From positions 3,999,609-4,063,608 of the forward strand of contig OY848923.1 of assembly GCA_963693285.1 (NCBI GenBank): 64,000 nucleotides of DNA. Direction: 5' to 3'. The notes beneath the pieces were generated by a model. It saw only the letters and a program-made list of their open reading frames with translations, was not told where the DNA came from and did not search any database. Within the stretch, counting starts at the first letter, position 1. The number at the start of each line of letters is the position of its first letter. The DNA is from Xestospongia muta (lineage: Eukaryota > Porifera > Demospongiae > Haplosclerida > Petrosiidae). The translations under genes were made by a program, and so were the position numbers. Shown here in pieces: positions 12,001 to 26,200 of this stretch.

Positions 12001-14177
12001 TGAGGCCAAGTGTTGTTATAGATTTCTGACTCAAATACTAAGAGTTATACAAAAGAAGTCACTTATTGTGTTTATGATGTACTTGTTGTAGTTAGTGTAA
12101 ATCGTGTATATCCTTGTATAGCTAAAGTAGTTAATTATTAGTCATTATACACATGTCCATCTATTTTGGAAGTGAAATTAGGGAGCTCTGCCTTTAGAAA
12201 TACTTGATGTAAGCTTTCTATAGGGACCAATAACTGACTGAGTGTACTGGAGGTCTTGTCATCTTACTGGTAATACTATACTTGACCATGGAATGTTAGG
12301 TTGCATGATTTAGTAGTTTGTACTGGTCACATGTACAATGGGACTGGCTAGTTACTGAATTTTTCTCATTACAATTGTAGTTATTGTCTCCAAAGGTGTC
12401 ACATTGATAATAGAATAATCTGTCTTTCTGGTATGTCACTATTGTTATTTGGCTCTTTAATTGCTTCTGATTTTCAATCTATTAATGGCGACCCCTGTAA
12501 TCAGTTGACTGATGGAACAATAGATTGGATACAACAGAAAAACATAGAATTGGATACTAGATTATTCAAATTATCTTCAGATGGTTCTGGTACTATTGAA
12601 TGTACTAAATGGACTACAAACAGCACTGTAATCAGATTGAATGCTACATTCCATTGTAGAGATGATTGTTTTGCTGCTGACAGAAATACAACATGTACGT
12701 TACTACAAGTACTGAGTCAAGCAGATCATTATACACCTTCTACACTTCTATGCCAGCCCACTTTATGGAACACCAGCAATACATCAACGATTACATTCAG
12801 CCCATCATTTTACTGTTATTGGCCATACGTTAACTCCTTTGTATCACTCTATTCATCAGGTTATACTGAATATACCTATCATGTTAGTACTCATACTGAC
12901 AAAATGAGCTCTGAAGGTAGTGGTAGTATGAAATGCTTTCACTATAAAAGCTTATGTGATAATTTTGATTCTGAATTGTGGCAGTTGGCTGTTGTTACTA
13001 TAGTTACCACTGACGCTCAGGACAATGACAATAATAACAAGCAGTGCAGTTCCGTTTCAACTAACTGTACAGAAAATTCACCCATATGTTTAGCTGCTGA
13101 GTATTATATTGATTTTAATGATTGCGTGGATTTTAATGATAGCTGTGTTTGTGAACTGTTTAAGTCAGTTCCAAAATATGAATGTTTCTGGAATCCTATC
13201 TCTAGAGTCAATGGTCAATATTGTGATCGTTGTAGTCATGTCTGTTTGAGTCGCCATTACTCCTTAAACTTAGTTCAATTTTTAGTTGGATTGTGTCTAT
13301 TCACATTTGGATATCCTATAGTTCGATTTACACTAACACTTATTGCTTCTGATGGTTTAGGACAATCTTCACAGGTAGTGATCTAAAATATAATATCTTA
13401 ATTTTCTCTGCTGATTACAGGGGCTTGTCATGGGATTGACGATAGCAAGCGGAGCACTTGCTAGAGGGACTGGACCACTCTGGGGTAATTTTTTTTATTT
13501 CAAAATATGTCAAGATGTCTTTCATAATATTTATATAATTGTGGAAATACTTTTAAATTGACAGTGTCATTTCAGTCACAGAAATATCCAATTAAATTAT
13601 GTCTGTAATATTTAGGTGTTCCAAGTTATTTAGCTGTCAATAGACGAACATGGCTACCAATGTTATTATTGTCTGGTGTTCAGTTATTAGTGATCGTTTT
13701 CTTTATACTGCTCTATCGAACTATGAAACGAAAGCAGGTACTTTTATTAGTAGTAGTATTGTGTAGTATCATGATTGTAGTAGTCTTAACTTGATACCTC
13801 AGAACTATAGTTATAATTATTCATAATGAAAATATTTTTCCAATAATGTTGTCAAGAATGTAGTATTTTTTGATATGCAATGTTATAATGCAAAGCTTAC
13901 TTACACTTGTAACCAGATAATTTGTTTTGCTGGTTATAACAGTTCAGACACCAGCACAGCCAGAGAAGAAATATCATCAGGTTATAAGTACACTTGTCCT
14001 CTGATATTACAACAATTTATGTAGATATTTTAAACATTTTATCTTTTCTTTCAGGGAATGATAACTGATAGTTCATACAAGCCCTTACAGAATATACCTT
14101 CTCTACAGTTATCAGAGAACACTATTAATTACATTAATGATGACAGTGAGGATGACATAGAGAATAGTTCATTATAA
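9003..14177 (+). CDS. MFSD8/CLN7-like major facilitator transporter with giant loop, 10 exons
   Basis: Exons: 9003–9045, 9970–10103, 10967–11171, 11217–11399, 11457–11671, 11741–11907, 12381–13374, 13421–13484, 13616–13737 and 14055–14177. Phases agree throughout, giving 749 residues. Twelve hydrophobic segments can be counted, starting at VFVIGNTFGISYFIVI; TM4 to TM5 hold RFFQGLTFGGLQVIFRAYLG. Between TM9 (LLLFGSLIAS) and TM10 (NLVQFLVGLCLFTFGYPIV) is a soluble loop of about 265 residues with about 20 cysteines and many N-X-S/T sites. In CLN7 the loop between TM9 and TM10 is also the large glycosylated lumenal one, but it is much shorter there. CLN7 acts in lysosomal membranes. The substrate cannot be read, and another MFS subfamily is possible. 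The short first exon (14 codons) is the least certain part. Confidence 0.75.
9046..9969 (+). other. Intron 1 of the transporter gene (924 nt), nothing else recognised
   Basis: AT-rich sequence with no open frame of note and no family match. The following 863-nt intron 2 (10104–10966) is similar and also appears empty. It contains a near-palindrome around 10610–10650 where GCTGCAGTGATCACTG is followed by CACTGCATG. Confidence 0.5.
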
Positions 14178-14441
14178 TACACACTGCCTTTATAATTTAT
14201 GACAATTATTATTCTTTTTTAATTATTTGCATGAAATAGCAAATTTAATGTACAATCAGTGAAACAAAAGGGTTAAAAATATGTTATTATAATAATTAAA
14301 CCATCATTCCTATCATCCTATCATTATATCTCTTTTCGGAATTCTTAAATGATTTCAAAAGAAAATGAATCAAGTGGAAGATTGCAGACCTCGAACTATT
14401 AATATATTTTTGGATTTTTTTGATGGTTAATCTTGTGTTAG

Positions 14442-14676
14442 GTACTGGTTTTCTCCATACCTTACACCTACTTCCATGGAGGTATCTTTTCTCCAGACAC
14501 TGACAATGTTGTTCATTATGTTTCTATCATGGCTGTGTGCTATTTGGGTTATAGAAACTATATGGTAAGATTACAAGTAAGTTAGCTAGAACACAACAGT
14601 CTAAAACTTGCTACCTAATATTAATCCTAATTTTCAGGCTAAACCAATGACAGTGTATAACAGTGACAATGTGTAA
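14442..14676 (+). CDS. Possible two-exon fragment or alternative 3' end of the transporter gene
   Basis: An exon 14442–14564 bounded by TTAG and GTAAGA reads VLVFSIPYTYFHGG, then SPDTDNVVHYVSIMAVCYLG. Splicing to 14638 gives AKPMTVYNSDNV and a stop at 14676. The transporter exon ending at 13737 also ends in phase 0, so it could splice here instead of to 14055. The copy at 50164–50286 differs at only two of 123 bases, and both are silent in this frame but would change residues in the next frame. That supports coding. The second exon is not conserved in frame end: copy B stops at 50413 with a different tail. I recognise no family. Confidence 0.35.
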
Positions 14677-15626
14677 AATTCTCTTGGATATACTCAGGAG
14701 TCCATAGCCTTACCAACTTTTAAGCAAAACACTATGAATGACCATATAAGGTAATGTTATGTTCGTTATAATTGTAGTTGTCAAGTACTTAATGGCTATG
14801 AGCTGAGTGCTGTTGTTTGTTAAACATAGTATTAGTTTTCAAGTCAAAGTTGCTTGTTCCTTCCTCCTTTATGAGGCTATGGGCTCCTGGTATACCATAA
14901 ATATTGGTGAGCAATGTATTTTAATGAAAAGGTAATAATTTCCTGTTTAGCTGTATTAATTAATTTTTTAATTAGTGTGACCATAAAGAGCAGAGTATTT
15001 GTCTACATGTTCAGTGAACCTTTTAGGCAATCAACATAGCCTTCTATGCTTGTCTATTTCATAGTCCTCAAAGATAGGCACGATATTGACTGCTTAGTCA
15101 CTACTTTAAGCTTATCAGTCAGTTCATCATTGTGATCTTTCAAAGTAATCACTAACCAAAACAGTAAGTAGGTAGCAATAAAACAAACTTTTGTTTTCAA
15201 TGATAGACAATCACTGTAGACATCTTGTGATAATAAGTCAGGTATCATAGTTACAAAAAAAGTTACAACAAACTTGTTTTATGGGTGTGGTCAACACAAA
15301 TGTTGGTAAACTTACCTTGATTTACCAAACTGTCAAATTTTATGTGCATCACCTATTCCCTACTTTTTGGTACTTATGTTACTATATTTAGCATTGATTC
15401 CATTTCTATTTTTAGAGTTTACTTTATGGATTATAATACACAGTTGTAAAGCCTCTTACATTTTAGATAACACCCACCCTATTAGTTAAGTATACTTTAA
15501 TTCTCCTGATTAGGGTATGACTGAATACAAGGAAGCAGGTCATCCTGACTTTCAGTCATCTCTTATTTCTCCTGATCAGAAGCCTACATTTGTATTACTA
15601 CTACTACCAAGTTTGAAGTTAGTGAA

Positions 15627-16266
15627 ATGTGTAAACTGTTTGGAGGACATTGGCTAAAAGTAGTGGGTGTGTTTTATATGCTACTTGGACTAATGGCATC
15701 ACTATGGTATAGAGACTGTATCATTGAGACTTGTATTCTGAACTGGGTAAGTAATATATGTAATCATTATTTGTGCCTTAGTGTACATGTAATTTAGTTT
15801 GTTAGTAATACTTGAACTTTCATCACACCAATGAAATATTAGTGACATGGAGTAGAACAGGTTTTAGTCTGACTATAGAGTGTGCCTTCTGTATTGCTCA
15901 GTTTCTCTAGCCTCATATGCATTGCAAAATATTTGTTTGGTAGATGATGCTTCATGAAGTGAGTGGCTTACAAAATACAGTCTTAGAAGCTATAATGCAT
16001 GTGGTGAGAATTATTAAGTTCATAAAGTGGAATTATTAGGAAAGGTAACTTTAGTAATTTGAAGTTTACCAAGTTATGCTGTAATACTTAAAATAATTTC
16101 ACTCGTTTCCTAAAAAAATATTCAGCTATTCACCAACAATTTCCACTTTTTAGTATTAAATTTAACTCTGTTATTATATTTTATCTTTCATTTTCAGGAA
16201 CCATTTACAGAATCAGGATATAGTACAGCTCTCCGTTCTCTCTTACTTGATAACTCTCTTTCCTAG
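15627..16266 (+). CDS. Candidate small membrane protein, three exons, unrecognised
   Basis: Exons 15627–15746, 15944–16003 and 16198–16266 have GT–AG ends and phase 0 junctions, giving 82 residues. A hydrophobic segment VVGVFYMLLGLMASLWY lies at about residues 11–27; the rest is MMLHEVSGLQNTVLEAIMHV and EPFTESGYSTALRSLLLD. The frame may start further upstream: an exon from 15580 is open in the same frame after an AG. In the duplicate (51309–51954) all junctions survive and the only length change is 6 nt, which keeps the frame. However, most differences change residues, so constraint is weak at best. It lies between the transporter and the sacsin-like gene. It could be a decayed gene. Confidence 0.3.
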
Positions 16267-17278
16267 TACTGACGTCCTCTTTCCTTTTCCACTAGTGGTA
16301 GTTACAACGTGAACAATATCTATACAGTAGTGTTAGGATAAAATACAACTCAACATAAAGGATGGTATTATACTCTGATTCATTTAGGAATGAAATTTTT
16401 GGCTGCTTCTTTGCCAATTGGTGTGAGCCTTTTTGTGTTTAGTCATTGTCATTAACTATGCTAGTCTCATTGGTTTCCTTATTTGTTTCTATTTCCTGAT
16501 TCTGCTTCAGCTTTGATCACAATGGGTTTGGCAATAAATATTTTCTCAAACTTTAAATAACACAAAATTCCAGCTTAAGGGAATAACTATCCATCAGGTA
16601 GCCAGCCATGACATCACTGAAAAGATCCCTTTATTGCTACCTTCATCAGAACCATTTACTACACATTTGTAAAAATGCTCCATGTTATATTACACCTTAT
16701 TCTCTACCTTATCTCAATTCTCCTATTATTGTTATAATTACAGTTATCATTACAGCATCATTACTAGTGATCATTATTTTTTGATTGATCATTTAAAGAA
16801 TTGTTCTGCTATTGAATATTGTTATTATATTGTTAGCTAATTAGTGGTCAATGGTTATTACTTTTATAACCTTGTCATCAATGTTTTTACAAACGTTACT
16901 TTTATTAATAATACATGATTATGAGATTAATGTCCAAAATCATTGGGCCAATGATCCAAGTTTAAATCATTTGCTGATCAATGAACATGCACCAGATATC
17001 TTAATTTAACCTCTGACAACATGTCAGATCTTTTAGATGTTTTCACAAACCAATACAATCTTTGTCTTAGAACATTTTACTACTGTTGTGGACATAAATA
17101 GGTTCCAGTGTAGAAACCAAACACATGTAACTAGATCATTAGTAATTGTTCTCAATTCTTTTCTGATTGAGAAAATATAAGATTACAGAAATGCTGTCAT
17201 TTATCTAAGCCAAAAAAATCCTATGCTAATAAAATAATCTTATATAATTATCAGTATACAAACATTACAATTTTATGT
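16267..17278. other. Convergent intergenic region before the sacsin-like gene 3' end
   Basis: AT-rich, duplicated almost unchanged at 51955–53088, with no recognisable gene. It includes the 3' side of the minus-strand sacsin-like gene. The duplicate carries about 100 bp extra at 52681–52782. Confidence 0.5.
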
Positions 17279-20200
17279 TCACAATTGTTTCTTAACTACT
17301 TTATCAATTAATTCAAAAATCTTCTCAGCACAATCAGCTGCTGCAAAGGCCTGGTCAGGTTTATGGACATCAACAGGAGCTGTCGGACGAGGATAGCGGT
17401 TAGGGAATCGAGTCTCAAGATAAAAAGGTTCCATTGAAGTAGCAAGTTGTGGTAGTGATGCTAACTGACCTGGTTTAACAGAGGACAGTGCTTGTGCATG
17501 ACTTGTAAGGTTATGTGTCTTTAGACTTTCACTGTTAGAATTAATCCCAATTAGTGCATACATACCAGCCTTAAGGGCCTTTTCAACTACTTCATGTGCC
17601 ATGAACATAACTTGACATGATACAGGCTCATGTATGACCTCATTCTTGAGAATATTCATAGCTTTTAGATCAGAATTAGCCTGACGTAACCATCGTTCTG
17701 CTTCTACTTGGTCTGGTGTAGGATGGACCCAACTTATATTGCTAGCAAAAGAAAATGATCTTCCTACTCCTCCTCTACTACCAGTAGTTGGTCTATGTAT
17801 ATTGTTATCCCATGTTGCATAATATCGTCGCCAACTGGACTGCTCATAGAAAGGCTCGTCATCAGTAGTTATTTCATCATCAGGTTCTTCTAATGGTAGT
17901 CCTGCCTCCAATTTGTCAATTTGTCTAAGCATGAACTTAAATGCCTCTTCAAAGAGATCCTTATCAGTTGGATTAATTTTGTCTGGATGGTATTTAATGT
18001 ACATTCTTCGTATTGCTTTCTTCTTCTCTTCTTTTGTTGTCAACTTCCATATTAATAACAATTCTTTACAAATTATTCGTTTCAGGTCTTTTAATCTTTT
18101 GCTGTCATTAGCCTGTTGAAGGGCAGCTGTAGCACTATCAATTGGAACTAACTCAGTTCCTTCTCCTTCAACTTCACTATCTTTGACTACAAACTTGTAA
18201 ATATCTAAAGCAGATACCACTTTACCTTCTTCATCTTGCTGATTGTAAGCAATGACATATTTCTTCATTAATGGGTCTACTGAATTGTCATCAGATTGAG
18301 ATAATTGGACAGGATATAGAACCATAGCCCATACAAAATAATTCTCTTCTATTTCATACCCAATTAGTTCTTGTGGACGATATATATGATTAATATCACT
18401 GTCCAACATTGCTTTAAGTTGATGTGGAATTGGATGACCAATTTGTGGTACATTGTCATCATTAAGTTCATCATCATGATCTTGAACTTCTATAGCTAAT
18501 GATTGGAGGTCTTCAGTGCTCTGGACAACCAAGAAATCTGATGCTAATGTTTGTCTGAACTCAAAGAAGGTCAAAGGGTTGATATTAAGTATACGTCCAA
18601 CCTCAATACAGAGAGACTGAGCTACTTCTTTCCACAGACTGGGACTAGGTGTAGATTTGTCATTTACATACATAGTGTACTTGTTATGTTCATTTTGGAG
18701 AGAATAATCAACTGAAATTGTTCCAATACACGCCTGCTGTTCATATAATATCACTCTAACTTGAAGTTCTCTAATAACAACAACTTCCATTTCCTTAAGT
18801 ATTTTTAAGAGAGTTTGTGTAAAGACTGTGGCCTGTTCTTGGAGAAATGGTACAGCTCTGCTTAGATATTGTGGCATTGCATCAGTAAACTTGTGGCACA
18901 ACTGTTTTAATTTTATTAGATGTTGTGAAAGAGGACTATCTTGATCACTTTGATTATGAATAATAGTTTGTTCTATGCAATGAAGTGATAAACCCTTTGG
19001 TCTAACTTCTTTTGGCAGTCTTAGACACAGATCTTTTTCATGCAGTCTACTAATGGAAGTTGTGTGGGCAAGAGTACTACTTGTAGTTTGGGGAATGCTT
19101 GGTGGAATTTTAAACATACCATAAGATGTATCTGTCAAATTGAACATTTTCACTTCCTTGTTTTTAAATCTGCTACTATCAACAAAAAGAACACTAGATG
19201 ATTCAATAAGTTTCCAACTATGAGCATCAATTTGAACAGGAAGATACAAAGGTTGAAGTTGTTGTGATGCTCTCATTTTCTCATCATGGTTGGTATCATG
19301 AGGTAAAAGATCAGCTAGTTTGTAGATTAAGTTTCGTAGTAGTGAAACGTCATTAGGAAGTATAATAGCTCCCTTGAATGAAGAGTGCATCATTTCCAAT
19401 ACAAATTGAATGTGTGCTAACTCAAAGACATTACATACTCCCATTATTTCCAAAGTATCACGTAGCCTATTTAGACAATGTGGTAAAAAATGGATATATG
19501 GAGCAAAATTTTTAGCATCAGATGAGGACAATCGTTGGACAACTTGTATTGGTTTTACTAAAACTGGTTTTGTGATGACATCATTACCTTCAGTTAAAGG
19601 CTCAGCAGATACTGGAATACAAGGTGTTCTAGTTAGCTGTTGTAAAATATTTTTAGCTTTGTGTTTCTGTAAATACTCAATAAAATCAACAATTATATCA
19701 ACAAGATCAGCTCTATCACTACCATCAGTTGAGACATAGTCTGGATTATATGTTGAGAATAATTGAAAGTTAGCTAATCCAGTATTTGATATATTGATGA
19801 GATTCTGGTGAACATCATTTACACTTGGACTAGTGATTATACCGAGATGTTTCAAGGAGTTATTTTCTTTTATAAAAGTTCTGAGTTTTGGTAGACATAC
19901 CACTGGTTTCACAGTCCACACTAGAGAGGCACACTCATATACAACAGCTTGATTGAGTTTAGTAAGACCTATGTCAAGATGAGAGAAACTCTGTGGAGGC
20001 TGACAAGCTGCTTTAATCCATGTAAAGGCGTTAAGTTTGGCTACTTTTACAAAACATATGTCTCCTATCTGAGACAAATAGTAAGGTGTCTTGTGCCATT
20101 CTTCAGCTTTTTTTGAAAACAAATAATGAAGAAGTACACCTGATGCTTTTTCTATAGTCTTGAGTTTAGAGGAAGATAAAGAATTAGCAAAACCAATAAA

Positions 20201-23200
20201 CTCTTCAAAAGTCACTGTAGTACGAAGCCCAAGATCACGAAGAAAAGGTAACCATGAGTTGTCTTGAAATTCATCATTAAGGAACAAAAAATGTTTAGAA
20301 AAAGTAGTGAAGATTTCCACATTGTGATCACAGAAGCTACTAACAGTTAAGAGTTCATTTCTATTGGAAGAGGCAGGCAAACATTTGAGAGACTTTAAGT
20401 CAGCTATAAACTTTGCAGCTAGTAATCCTCTGTTATTGGTACGTTTTGCATCATGTTTAACATCATCAAAGAGGTGATCTCTGATATATTCCAGGTGTTG
20501 TTTTCTCTCATGATGTGTTAATTTGGAGAAACAAGGAAATACAAGAAGAGAGTAAATTTTTGTTTCACCTTCAATAGTACCTAATAATGTGAAGTCTGAA
20601 CCACATAAATGTGTCCAAGAACCATGTCTCTTAAGGAAAACAACATTTGTAACCAAAGCCCATTTTTCATATCCTGCAATGCAAAAACTTTCTGAAGGGC
20701 ATAAGTAGACACTCTTACCAAGAAGTGCAGTTAATACTCCATTGACTGTCTGAAAAATTGGCAGGGATTTTATTTGGTTCATAACAATTGGCTTATGTCT
20801 AAAGTTAGTTCGACTCAAATACTTCATAAGAGTATCTATATCAGAAGTAGACAGATTAATTTTAATGAGAACACTATCTTGAGAATGCTTCACGTATAAA
20901 ATAGCTAACACTTTGTCATAATCCGTTAATTGAGGACAAAACTGTTTGGCATCTTCATGAACAGTCTCATCAAGAAATGGTATAGTGAGACGAGTTAAAA
21001 GTTGATAAATGATATGATCACCACTCGACATTCTTACTGGTATAACTGGAGAGTTGGCACAATATAGATATTGATTTGTAGCTGGAAGAAGTGCCCAATT
21101 GTTGAGAATAGTTTCCTTATAAGGACTAAAGTTTGGATCATTGATAATACACTTCCACATCATTTCTAAATCATTTTTTGATAAGACACTCCAGTTTGTG
21201 TTATCCACCTGTGGATCATTAAGTTGACATGAGAGATTTTCTGTTAGTATTTCATTGACTTTGTGGAAATCAATTCTTGCAAAATAAAAGGTTGACATAC
21301 TGAGACTTAGTAATGCTGGATGTAGAAATCTACTTAAACTATTGACAAAGAGCTGTGTAAATTTACTACATAGTACTTTGTTGCCTTCTTCAAACTGTCT
21401 AAGGTAACCATCTGCTGTCAGCAGCAGAGGGTAGGTAAATGGAGAGCTAGGAAACTCATACATTAGGTTATCTTGTCTTTGCTGCAATAGAAACTTTAAG
21501 AAGTTAATAAATGCTTCAGTAGATTTAAAAGGAGTATCTTTTATAGATGATGGAGAACCTTTTGAGAGAATCTGTGAATGAAACCTAGTATAAAAATGGA
21601 AGACTTGGTCACGTTTGGCTATCAATGGTTTAAACTCTTTGAGATGTTTGTAGACATCAATTGGGGTACATGTTAAAATCATTCCAAGGTTTTTTAAGAT
21701 TGGTGTGATACCCCTCTCCCTTGGTTGAAAGTAAGCCTGATGAAATGGATCATTGTCATTGTGGAGGAAATGCCATTGGCTTCTGACAATTTGTCTTTTC
21801 TCATAATTTGTATACACTTCAGAAATAAGAACTGCAACATTTTTGCTCCATAAATTTGTAAAAACTAATTTGGCCAATGTTAGCCAAGTAGAACTAGGAA
21901 TTGACTCCTTTTCATATTCAGAACTTAATGTGCCTATTGATTTTTCCTTTGTAGTCATCCAGTATGGAAACAGATGGTAATACCAATTCACAGCATCATA
22001 AAAATGTTTAGATTGATTGTAACCTTCTACTTTGACTATATGGTCTCTTGCTTCATTAAGAAAGTGAACATAAGAAGATGCTATTGCTTTAATGAGTGCA
22101 TTATTCCATTTCATTTTACTGTCTTCATTATCACTGCTCCAAAGAGAACGACGGTTGGTACCAAGAATAAACTGACCATTAATATGAACTGGAAGATTAG
22201 ACTCAATTGGTAAAGGAAGAAAACAAAATACATTGGAATGAAAGGATGAAGAAGGTTTTAAAGGCACTGCTATACCATGTTTTGGTAATACTTGATTTAT
22301 AAATTGCCAATTTTGTTTGCTGTTATTTAAATTTCCCACTCCTTGTTGAATTAGCCATTCTATCTTTGTCTGAATGAAAGGATCACGACTTGATGATGAC
22401 AATTCTATCATGCTTTTATCTATCTTGCAAGAAACTGTCAGTGGATATGTCACTACATGTGGTTTATATGACTCTTTAAATTGACTTAAATGAGACTGAT
22501 AGTCACTCCGACTAACCAAAGCATGCTCATTAATAGAAACATTGTAACTAGCTCTAAGTTTGAAACTGCTCTTGTGTTTATCACTAATGACATAGAACTC
22601 AAACTGAGTGATGTGGTTGAGGAAAAGAAGAGCATCTTCAATTTGAGGTACCCATTTGTTTAGTTTTTCTTCCATTACATCAGCTGTGAGTGGTTCACTT
22701 GATATCTTATTCTCTATGATATCTGAGTTGTTAATTTGTTCTTTTGTAGACCTTAATGGAAACCGAAAGAGAGAACCTTTTTTAAGATATGAAGGGTGAC
22801 TTGGTAAGTTATCTAGTAAGTATGCACTTTGAAGATCAGACATATTAGTCCAAAAGTTACTATCAAGATTATCGTATCGTCTCCCAGGATGTAATGGGTC
22901 AGCTCCAGGAACATAGCGACAATGAGGATCAAACACACAGAGAATGCTACCTCGTGTGATAAAGCTAGGACAATCTGTTACATGATATACCACATTAAAA
23001 CCAATACCAAACTGACCAATGGATTCTGTGTCATCTCGTTTTGACCCAAGACCTAGTTTTTGTATACCCTCTAGATCTTTATCAGTGAAATTACTGTCAT
23101 TCCAGACTAATAGTGCAGGACCTTGGAGCTCTTCCCATTCTTGAGAAGGTAATTGATCCCGCCCATGTCTTCTCTTGTCAAGTATGATACACATTTTTGT

Positions 23201-26200
23201 AGCCTTAGCATCATCAGCATTTTGTAATAGCTCTTTAAGAAAAGTGGCATCTAGTGGATAATCTTGTAGAATATTTTTGATTCTTTGAGTAAGCTCTTCT
23301 CTTTGACCAAATTCTGAGCCTCCAAATTGTTGTGACTGAGGAGACGCAAAATTTTCAAGAAATTTGCTTCTTATAGGTTTTACACCAAAATCAAGAGCTT
23401 TTTTTCTTATTAACTTAGAATGGACATAGTTACAATCATCAGCAGCTGGAAGCCAAGGTGCATCATTGAATGACAGTTCTTTAACTGGTCTGAGTATATA
23501 GTGTTCATCAACAAGAATGACTTCATCAAGTTGTGTTACCTCTCCAGATGTTGAATTTAGTTCTAATATTATGCAGTCTACAAGCTCATGCCACTCTGAA
23601 GGTAGTTCTGCTTTGAATTCATCCTCTTCAAACATGTATCGAAATGTGCCTAGTAATTTTTCCACACTGAAAGTTTCTTTAATTTTCAAAGCACTGAGTA
23701 AACTTTTACGCTCAGACAGTATGTCAGGGAGCTTGTAAAGATATGGTCCATTCTTTTTCCAGTGTTTAGCTACACAATCAGGAACAGCAAAACACATACC
23801 AGTCCAAACAAATGGTTTGGTTTGAAACTGAATCAATTTCTCTTCAACCTTTTCTAAAATTGGAGGTACTTCAGTAATAATGGAAAAGGTTGTCATTCTG
23901 CCAGAAGATAATCCAGAAACATTCTTCATCCTCTCTAACCTGATTTCACCATCAAAAAATTCATATATGTTGCGACAAAGTCGAGATATTTCATCAATCA
24001 TTTTAGGGTTTTGACACATCGTTGGTTGAAAGATATCAAGTAGACACTGGAAATGTAGCAGTACATCATCTAATGATGGTCTGGTTGGAATACCCAGTAC
24101 AGTAAGTACACTGTCAGGAATATGTCCACATCCTCCATTACTGATATCATTAGTATTTACTATGGCTTTCTGTGAGCCTACAAGTGCTGTAGCTTTTAAT
24201 ATCTTCATCGATATGACTTGAGATGGATTTAATAAATGGTGATGTTCTCCTTTCCAAGGCAAAATGTAGTGATCTGGTTTTGAAACAATTGGAAGAAATT
24301 GAATATTCTTGAGTGTTTCAATTGCTGGCTCAGCAGTCTGTTTTGATAATAAGACATCATGATATTTTTCCCCTATACTTTTAATAATGAGACTAACTCT
24401 TTTAAGAGCTTTAGAATTGTCTCTAGGAAATACACCAATAACTGTTTTAGCACTACTAATAATTATGTTCCAAGGTACATTTGATGATATCAAACCAAGA
24501 TCATGCATAGCTTGACGAATTAGATTGTTTCTGTAAAAAGCTTGTAGTGGAAACATTTCATCTTTTTGATCAAATAGGTCACGAAATGATGATGGATCAA
24601 CAACTTCATTAGCTAGTTTTAACTTCTTACCTTGAGGAGAAACAGGAATACATGGATATTGTTGAAGATGTGCTTTTAACCCTGAGTTTTGGGATTGTTC
24701 AACAGCAATAGTTGATAACATAAATGATAAGATTTTATTACGAACATCAACATTAGAGTCAAAGGAATCAATTCTGGGAAAAAACATACTTGCAAAGTCA
24801 TTCTCATCTATCAGCGCCATTTCCTGCTGCTGTAACTGTTGCATATAAAGATGTGGCAAGAAAACCACTGAGATTTGAAGTATTGTTACAGCTTTACTGA
24901 TGCAACTGAGTATGTCAGCATATGTTAAGCCCAATTTATTAAATATATCTGGAGAAAGAAACTTTGACTCAGCTAGTGTTAACCACTTGTTTACAGACAT
25001 AGAATGAAACAGAGCATTCTCTGATATCATCTTATACAAGGTTGAGCACATACTTTCCCATGGATGTCTTGATTGTAATCTAGTGTTCAAAGGCCAAAGA
25101 GAATAAAACTTGTACTTTAAAAGTTGACCTGATGTACACATAACTTGTAGAGTATTCAATAAACTACAATAAGCCTTTGGTATAGTAGTTTCCATTAACT
25201 TTTGGTTCCACCATTCTCTTGAATCAGTAGCCATTTCAGATGAACCTGTCCAGATACCACTTCTGTTACTCATAACAGCAAAGTTAGCACTTACATGTAC
25301 AGGTAGTCCTGTACTAGGTACTGCTAATGGAAGAAAACAAAATAGAGACCCTTCTATCTGTTTACATTCAAAACTATTGGACTCATTAGCTTTAATAAGC
25401 TGACAAGCAACAGATACAATTGAAGGTTGAGTTTGATGATCTTGTGTAAGAAGTTCTTCCTTGTGGTTTGAAACTAACCAATATTCTACAATATCATTTT
25501 GTTTCATTTTCTTGATAGTGACACATTTAATTTCTTTTTGGCTATTTAATGAGCTCATTTCAATTGATACATTAAGTTTTGGCTGAAAACCATTTCTGTC
25601 AATTGAACTAAATGTAATTCTTTTTACATGTTGTAAAAACAGTAACAGCTTGGAGCCATTTTCAGCTAAGTCTTTCTGCAACTTTGATATCATGTGTCCA
25701 TTGTAGAGTGTAGAACTAATTTGACTGGGATATTTTCTAAAAGGAAACCGAAACATAGTACCATTGTATACAGTAGAAGCTTTAAAACCAAACAAGCCTT
25801 CATATGGTACTAGTTGTTTAAACTGAGATGGAAACTTTGATAGGTACTTCATCTTCTTACCTGGTCTGTTCTCATTACGAACTATGCCTTTAAGATACTG
25901 GAGAGTAGGGTCAAATATATAAAGCCACTCTCCACTGACAAATGAAGGTACATCAGTGATGTGATATACTGAACAAAAACCAATACCAAATTTACCAATC
26001 TTTAATAGTGCTTTTGTAGCACCAGCTAATTTCGTGATGTTTTCAAAGTCTTTATTTGTAAAAGTGCTATTATTATGAACTACTAAAGCTGGACCATGGC
26101 TATCAGCCATTCCTTTAAATAAAAGTTTTTCTGTTGTGTGTTGGCGAGCATCATAGAGAATGTTGATTTCTGTGGCTTTAGCATCATCAGCATTTTGTAT

